Assembly (NCBI GenBank): GCA_937893785.1
Contig: CALCSP010000800.1
Coordinates: 1-10,088, forward strand
Source of the DNA: an uncultured Verrucomicrobiales bacterium
Lineage (GTDB): Bacteria; Verrucomicrobiota; Verrucomicrobiia; Verrucomicrobiales; DEV007
DNA: 10,088 bases
Reading direction: 5' to 3'
A program made the position numbers and the translations under genes. How positions within the stretch are numbered: position 1 is the first letter of the stretch; each line of letters begins with the position of its first letter. The notes under the pieces were generated by a model. The model did not search any database. It was not told the DNA's origin and saw nothing but the letters and a program-made list of their open reading frames with translations. Below are positions 6,584-10,088 of the stretch, piece after piece.

Positions 6584-8347
6584 CTACATGCGCTCTGGGG
6601 GACAAATGCCAAGCAGGCTTAACCCATGCCTGAGGACCTTGGAAGCGGTGTCGCAAAGGGCGATTCTGGTGCAGCGGGCGGGTTCACTGGCACTTAGGAC
6701 CGGGCACTGCTCATAGAACGAATGAAAGTTCTGGGCCAGTTCATAGAGGTATGTTGCCAGAAGGTTAGGGCGGTAGTCGACGAGCACCTGTGGTACGACT
6801 TCCGCGTATTGGCAGAGTTTCATTGCAATAATCCTTTCCGCCTCTTCAGAGATGACAATGTTTTCAAGGGAGTATTGTGGAGTTGTTTCCAGTTTGCGAA
6901 ATATGGATCGAGTCCGTACGTATGCGTTAATCATGTAGGGCGCAGTGTTGCCTTGTAGGGCTAACATTTTTTCCCACGAGAATACGTAGTCGCTTGATCG
7001 AGCCTGAGAGAGCTCGGCATATTTCACTGCACCTATTCCAATCTTCTCGGCGATTTCCTGCTTTTCCTCCTCGGGAAGTGAGCTGTTTTTTTCATCAACA
7101 ATTCTGCGAGCCCGGTCAACAGCCTCGTTGAGTACATCACCGAGAGCCGGGACTGTGCCCTCGCGTGTCTTGAAGGGTTTACGGTCATCGCCAAGGATTT
7201 TTCCAAAGGCGACATGCCTCAGTGAAGTGGAGATTTTGCGGCGGCGTGCCACCTCAAACAACTGTCGAAAATGCAGCGATTGCCTATCATCAACCACGTA
7301 GAGGATTTCATCAGCTTTTTGTTCGTTTACCCGATAGTCAATCGTTGCTATGTCGGTGGTTGCGTAATTAAATCCTCCGTCTTTTTTCCGGACCATGCAG
7401 GGGGCAGGTAGCCACTCTCCGTCACGCTGCACCAAGAGTGGGTCCTGCTTTGGTTCAAGTTCGTTATTGGAGAAGATGCAGATGGCACCATCACTCTCTT
7501 CTGCAATTCCTTCCTTAAGAAGTTTTTCAACCAGTGGTTTTAAGTGTGGATCATAAAATGATTCACCTAATGTCGTATCGAAGTGAATGTTTAGGCGCCT
7601 GTAGATATCCTCTGCACCGCTCATCGTGATCTCAATGAACTCTTTCCAGAGGGAAAGGTTTTCCGGGTTGCCGGATTGTAGTTGCACGGTTTCTTCAAGG
7701 CACTGTGCAGCAATAGCGGGGTCAGTGTCTGATTGTTGTTTTACGAGTTGGTAGAGTCGTAGCAGCTCACGGATAGGGTTATCGGCAAAGTCAGCTTCAT
7801 TGAGATGGTTTTTCCAGCCGTAGAGAACCTGCCCCATAGGGGTCCCCCAGTCCCCGATGTGATTGTCTGCAATTACTTCATGGCCTAAAAACCTTGCAGT
7901 CCTTGCTAGGCAGTCACCAATGATCGTACTTCGTATATGGCCGATATGCATTGGCTTGGCCACATTTGGCGAAGAGAAGTCGATGAGCAGGCGTTTGGGA
8001 GATAACGCGGTTTTAATGCCCAGTCGTTCATCACCTGTCAGGTTGTTGATACGGGCTGCAATGGCTTGGGCGCAAATGCGGAAATTGATGAATCCCGGCC
8101 CGGCAATCTCCGGTGTTTCGCATAAGCCGGAAACATCCATTTTTTCGATAATTTGCGAGGCAAGTTCTCTTGGGTTAAGGCCAAGTGGCTTGGCCATCGC
8201 CATGGCGGCATTGGTCTGGTAGTCTCCAAACCGGGTATCGGCGGCGGCGGTGACAGAGGGTAATGATTTTTGTTGGGCGTTTTCGTGCCCGAGATCAGCG
8301 AGGGCAGTCGCCAGCCTTTGGGTGAGTTGCTCTGAAAATGTAGCCAT
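6584..8347 (-). CDS. argS: Arginyl-tRNA synthetase
   Basis: The enzyme charges tRNA-Arg with arginine using ATP, in the cytoplasm. At 587 residues it is full length for bacterial ArgRS. The N-terminal add-1 domain carries FGDYQTNAAMAMAK (40-53). The class I signature is PNVAKPMHIGHIRSTIIGD, with HIGH at 134-137. DNHIGDWGTPMGQ (161-173) and NYATTDIATIDYR (327-339) are typical of the family. As is common in ArgRS, there is no canonical KMSKS; the equivalent loop is FGKILGDDRKPFKTREG (381-397). The C-terminal anticodon-binding DALR domain includes AYVRTRSIFRK, YELAQNFHSFYEQCPVL and the usual terminus GLSLLGICPPERM. The ATG at 8347 is preceded by AAAGG as a weak ribosome-binding site. The gene follows the EIIA gene by 52 nt with no obvious terminator between, so the two may share a transcript. 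No missing residues were noticed. Confidence 0.98.
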   Translation of the reverse strand: MATFSEQLTQRLATALADLGHENAQQKSLPSVTAAADTRFGDYQTNAAMAMAKPLGLNPRELASQIIEKMDVSGLCETPEIAGPGFINFRICAQAIAARINNLTGDERLGIKTALSPKRLLIDFSSPNVAKPMHIGHIRSTIIGDCLARTARFLGHEVIADNHIGDWGTPMGQVLYGWKNHLNEADFADNPIRELLRLYQLVKQQSDTDPAIAAQCLEETVQLQSGNPENLSLWKEFIEITMSGAEDIYRRLNIHFDTTLGESFYDPHLKPLVEKLLKEGIAEESDGAICIFSNNELEPKQDPLLVQRDGEWLPAPCMVRKKDGGFNYATTDIATIDYRVNEQKADEILYVVDDRQSLHFRQLFEVARRRKISTSLRHVAFGKILGDDRKPFKTREGTVPALGDVLNEAVDRARRIVDEKNSSLPEEEKQEIAEKIGIGAVKYAELSQARSSDYVFSWEKMLALQGNTAPYMINAYVRTRSIFRKLETTPQYSLENIVISEEAERIIAMKLCQYAEVVPQVLVDYRPNLLATYLYELAQNFHSFYEQCPVLSASEPARCTRIALCDTASKVLRHGLSLLGICPPERM

Positions 8348-8399
8348 GGCGCCTTTGGTGGGTCTGTTTGGCGGGAGGGTGGATAGGTCAGCTTATAGC

Positions 8400-8882
8400 C
8401 TAACCGGTAACGGCATGTTTATTGAAAACCGCTAGTATGTCATCCCGAGATTCCGCCCGTGCCAGCTCCTTGCGGATATCACTTCGGGTGAAGAGTTTGG
8501 CAATTGCCGCTAAGGTCTGAAGATGTTGGTGATAATCTTTTTGCGGAACGAGGAAAAGAACAATGAAGTAAACCGGGTTGTTATCAACAGCTTCAAAATC
8601 GACACCTTTCTTTGAGCGTCCAAAGATCACAGCCATTTCATCAATATCCTCAGAGAACGCATGGGGGATCGCCACACCGGACCCTATGCCAGTACTGATT
8701 TTTTCCTCGCGCTGGGTGAGGCTGAGATACGTTTTCGCTTTTACTGACTCGGGCAGCGGGGTGTTTTGCACCTGTTCCAGGTAGTCAAATAGCAGACTCA
8801 AGAGTTCACTGATCACCTCTAGGTGATCGGTGGACTTTAGATCAGGAACGATTTGTTCCGGTTTAAGGCTCGCCAGATTCAT
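8400..8882 (-). CDS. PTS EIIA type 2 domain protein (PtsN-like)
   Basis: This 160-residue single-domain protein matches the fructose/mannitol/nitrogen-type EIIA fold. The phosphorylation site is visible as TGIGSGVAIPHA with His74. VYFIVLFLVPQKDYHQHLQTLAAIAKLF (about 104-131) is the conserved second half, and SRDDILAVF closes the domain. Known relatives accept phosphate from HPr/NPr on this His and act either in sugar uptake or, as in PtsN, in regulation of nitrogen, potassium or envelope functions. No EIIB or EIIC component lies nearby, which favours a regulatory role; that is inference, so no gene symbol is assigned. It is encoded 52 nt upstream of argS and 120 nt downstream of the OmpA-like gene. 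The ATG at 8882 yields a normal N-terminus. A candidate promoter lies at 8923-8950. Confidence 0.92.
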   Translation of the reverse strand: MNLASLKPEQIVPDLKSTDHLEVISELLSLLFDYLEQVQNTPLPESVKAKTYLSLTQREEKISTGIGSGVAIPHAFSEDIDEMAVIFGRSKKGVDFEAVDNNPVYFIVLFLVPQKDYHQHLQTLAAIAKLFTRSDIRKELARAESRDDILAVFNKHAVTG

Positions 8883-8922
8883 CTCATTAACTCGAGAGTA
8901 GGCGGGGGTTTAATTCGCGTGC

Positions 8923-8950
8923 ATGTTAGTCCCGCAATCATGACTGACAA
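8923..8950 (-). promoter_or_regulatory. Candidate sigma70-type promoter for the EIIA gene (and possibly argS)
   Basis: On the minus strand TTGTCA (8945-8950, 5 of 6) is separated by 16 nt from TAACAT (8923-8928, 4 of 6). Transcription would begin around 8916, about 34 nt before the ATG at 8882. Called by eye only. Confidence 0.35.
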
Positions 8951-8959
8951 GTCGAAACC

Positions 8960-8976
8960 TTTCCCCTTGGGGGAAA
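8960..8976. repeat. Short hairpin downstream of the OmpA-like gene, possible weak terminator
   Basis: TTTCCCC and GGGGAAA can form a 7-bp stem around a 3-nt loop. It sits 27 nt past the stop of the OmpA-like gene and just upstream of the candidate EIIA promoter, the expected place for a terminator. On the minus strand the stem is followed by GGTTTCG, not a T-run, so intrinsic termination would be weak. Nothing else stands out in the 120-nt spacer. Confidence 0.35.
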
Positions 8977-9002
8977 TGACGACAAAGCCGACAATGGGCT
9001 AC

Positions 9003-9551
9003 TTAGCGGACAATTCCGAACTCCACCCGCCTATTGCGCCCGGAACTTGGATTGGATGGGTCAGCCGGCATCTCTTCGCCGAAGCTGACCGTCTGAATCT
9101 TATTTCCGCTAACACCGCGGTTCATCAGAGCAGTTCTTACAGCCAGTGCCCGGCGATCGCCAAGCCCCCTGTTATATTCCTCAGTACCAACATCATCAGT
9201 AAATCCTGCCACGATGAGTTCTTTCCCCTGGGAGCGGGCATAAGATGCGATTTCCTGGATCTTGGCCTGCTCTGAGGTGCTTACCTCAAAACTGTCGAAT
9301 GGGAAGTATACAGGAGGAAACTCTCCCTTGCTGGAGTTGTTAAAGGAGGCTCCTGCCTGACGGGTTGGCAGGGAAATGTTCGAACCGCTGCCATAACGGT
9401 TATAAGCGGCAGCATCTCCTGGGCCAAAGTTGGTGCCATAACTGGCTGCCGCAGCGGTGGAATCTCCATTTTTTCCTTTGTTTTTGCAGGAAAAAGTCGT
9501 GAAACAGATCAGGGCGGCAAGGGTGGTGGTGGGAAGTTTTTTTAAGTTCAT
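9003..9551 (-). CDS. OmpA/Pal-like outer-membrane lipoprotein
   Basis: The protein has 182 residues. The N-terminus (MNLKKLPTTTLAALICFTTFSC) is a lipoprotein-type signal, with Cys22 as the likely lipidated residue. The lipobox TFSC departs from the LAGC consensus, so lipidation is likely but not certain. Residues 23-78 are a low-complexity Ala/Gly/Ser/Asn linker. The OmpA-like peptidoglycan-binding domain is about 80-182: VYFPFDSFEV, then AGFTDDVGTEEYNRGLGDRRALAVRTAL with the Asp and Arg positions that contact diaminopimelate in Pal, then SFGEEMPA and GRNRRVEF. Known relatives tie the outer membrane to peptidoglycan; Pal works with the Tol system, but no tol genes are visible here, so no symbol is assigned. 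The start at 9551 is supported by a good GGAG Shine-Dalgarno sequence. Its 5' side is the divergent intergenic region shared with the plus-strand membrane protein gene. Confidence 0.93.
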   Translation of the reverse strand: MNLKKLPTTTLAALICFTTFSCKNKGKNGDSTAAAASYGTNFGPGDAAAYNRYGSGSNISLPTRQAGASFNNSSKGEFPPVYFPFDSFEVSTSEQAKIQEIASYARSQGKELIVAGFTDDVGTEEYNRGLGDRRALAVRTALMNRGVSGNKIQTVSFGEEMPADPSNPSSGRNRRVEFGIVR

Positions 9552-9555
9552 GGCA

Positions 9556-9561
9556 CTCTCC
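9556..9561 (-). promoter_or_regulatory. Shine-Dalgarno sequence of the OmpA-like gene
   Basis: GGAGAG ends 4 nt before the ATG at 9551. It is the clearest ribosome-binding site in the window and fixes this start. Confidence 0.6.
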
Positions 9562-9572
9562 GTGTGAAAAAT

Positions 9573-9601
9573 GTAGTAATTCTAGAAATGCTAATAGTCA
9601 A
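9573..9601 (-). promoter_or_regulatory. Candidate promoter for the OmpA-like gene
   Basis: TTGACT (9596-9601, 5 of 6 to the -35 consensus) is followed after 17 nt by TACTAC (9573-9578), a weak -10. The start would fall very close to the Shine-Dalgarno sequence, giving a short leader. The strong -35 is the main support. Confidence 0.3.
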
Positions 9602-9622
9602 GAGATATTAAGGATTTACAGT

Positions 9623-9637
9623 GATCCGGAACGGATC
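9623..9637. repeat. Palindrome GATCCG-GAA-CGGATC in the divergent promoter region
   Basis: Two perfect 6-nt arms flank a 3-nt centre. It lies just upstream of the candidate minus-strand promoter (9573-9601) and about 35 nt upstream of a perfect TATAAT on the plus strand (9672-9677). That position would suit an operator serving either divergent gene. No regulator gene is adjacent. Confidence 0.4.
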
Positions 9638-9671
9638 TTTCGGGTGGGTTTGGGGCTTTATAGAGGTGGTA

Positions 9672-9677
9672 TATAAT
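9672..9677 (+). promoter_or_regulatory. Perfect TATAAT hexamer, candidate -10 for the plus-strand membrane protein gene
   Basis: TATAAT matches the sigma70 -10 consensus completely. The -35 side is poor: TTTGGG at 17 nt or TTGGGG at 16 nt. A start near 9684 would give a leader of about 185 nt that contains all the stem-loops at 9780-9853. No clearer promoter was found closer to the gene. Confidence 0.35.
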
Positions 9678-9779
9678 CCCTGCCGCAGTTGCTATGCCTT
9701 TTTTGGGCAGAGTGAAAGCACGTAACCAATCGAGGTGCTGCACAAAAGTCTTTACACTATTTTTGAGGGGCAACATTGG

Positions 9780-9853
9780 CTAAGACTTGATTTTGTTTGT
9801 CTTAGAGACGACATGCAGTAAATCTGCATGCGCACTTGGGTTAGAACAGTGTG
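9780..9853 (+). other. Three consecutive stem-loops in the putative leader of the plus-strand gene
   Basis: Hairpin 1 pairs CTAAGAC (9780-9786) with GTCTTAG (9799-9805), 7 bp perfect. Hairpin 2 pairs CATGCAG (9812-9818) with CTGCATG (9824-9830), 7 bp perfect with a TAAAT loop. Hairpin 3 pairs CGCACT (9831-9836) with AGTGTG (9848-9853), 6 bp including one G-U. They end 17 nt before the ATG at 9871. A weaker AGCAC/GTGCT stem (9717-9721 with 9735-9739) lies further up. I do not recognise a known riboswitch class. Hairpin 1 or 2 could instead be a protein-binding operator in DNA. Confidence 0.4.
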
Positions 9854-9870
9854 CGGTGCAGGACGGGGAA

Positions 9871-10088
9871 ATGAACGGTTTTCAAAAGCATAGGGACTCG
9901 TGGATCTTCCAGACCATGCATGCTGCAAGCTGGCTAGCCGGGGCGCTTTATCTGGTGACGCCATTTAACCTTTTCTGGAAGCTGGGTAACGGCAGTTTGG
10001 GGTATAACCTACTTATTACTCTGGCACTTGCATTGATAGGGATCTCGATGGTCGTTTCCTCGACAAGACGGATTGGGAAATTTGTCCA
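9871..10088 (+). CDS. Small membrane protein, unrecognised family, cut by right window edge
   Basis: The frame is open from the ATG at 9871 to the end of the window (72 codons), so the C-terminus is missing. It starts MNGFQKHRDSWIFQTMHAASWLAGALY. Two hydrophobic stretches are visible: about 20-37 (SWLAGALYLVTPFNLFW) and about 45-61 (YNLLITLALALIGISMVV). A basic segment, STRRIGKFV, follows. This pattern fits an inner-membrane protein with at least two transmembrane helices and a short hydrophilic N-terminus. A purine-rich GGACGGGGAA directly before the ATG can act as a ribosome-binding site. It is the only plus-strand gene in the window and is divergent from the OmpA-like gene. I do not recognise the family, and the visible part has no catalytic motif. 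Confidence 0.65.
   Translation, partial: MNGFQKHRDSWIFQTMHAASWLAGALYLVTPFNLFWKLGNGSLGYNLLITLALALIGISMVVSSTRRIGKFV

Noticed and set aside
7033..8229. Short frames inside argS on both strands
   Set aside because: ArgRS is intact and full length in its frame, so these are shadows.
8853..9275. 140-codon plus-strand open frame across the EIIA/OmpA spacer
   Set aside because: It overlaps conserved parts of the OmpA-like domain in antisense and has no motif or ribosome-binding site.
9591..9964. Two short overlapping minus-strand frames (9591-9776 and 9752-9964)
   Set aside because: They have no recognisable domain or good ribosome-binding site. They lie over the palindrome and stem-loops, and the second runs antisense to the membrane protein frame, which has a better start context.
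1..10088. tRNA, rRNA, CRISPR array, insertion sequence or prophage signals
   Set aside because: No cloverleaf, regularly spaced repeats, transposase or integrase motifs, or terminal inverted repeats with target duplications were seen when reading both strands.

Overview
The window looks like chromosomal DNA of a heterotrophic bacterium of the PVC superphylum, most likely a Verrucomicrobiota member and possibly marine. The grounds are family content: a duplicated DUF1080 (3-keto-disaccharide hydrolase) protein, a secreted formylglycine sulfatase, a Tat-exported DUF1501 protein, weak Shine-Dalgarno sequences and moderate GC. This is inference from gene families, not a phylogenetic placement. 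Eight of the nine genes lie on the minus strand; only the gene cut by the right edge is on the plus strand.

Region 1 (1-4954, minus strand) is a tightly packed four-gene polysaccharide-degradation operon. In transcription order it holds a stand-alone cyclic-nucleotide-binding (CNB) domain protein (4954-4541), a secreted GH81 endo-beta-1,3-glucanase (4530-2332), a secreted type I sulfatase (2323-983) and a secreted protein with two DUF1080 domains that runs off the left edge (949-1). The gaps are 10, 8 and 33 nt. The three enzymes have signal peptides and the CNB protein does not. The simplest reading is attack on a beta-1,3-glucan (laminarin, callose, paramylon or curdlan type), plus desulfation and processing of released or modified sugars. 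A cytoplasmic nucleotide sensor is encoded first in the same transcript.

Region 2 (4955-6583) holds a 172-nt spacer with an 18-bp perfect inverted repeat, a Tat-signal DUF1501 protein, and an 80-nt upstream spacer with a reasonable sigma70-like promoter. The DUF1549/DUF1553 cytochrome partner often found beside DUF1501 genes is not adjacent.

Region 3 (6584-9551) is housekeeping: arginyl-tRNA synthetase (argS), a PTS EIIA type 2 (PtsN-like) protein upstream of it, and a small OmpA/Pal-like lipoprotein.

Region 4 (9552-9870) is a 319-nt divergent intergenic region. It holds a perfect TATAAT, a GATCCG/CGGATC palindrome and three consecutive stem-loops just before a plus-strand gene for a small membrane protein (9871 to the right edge). 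I found no tRNA, rRNA, CRISPR array, insertion sequence or phage gene. The best candidates for something new are the CNB-led GH81/sulfatase/DUF1080 operon and the structured leader at about 9684-9870.
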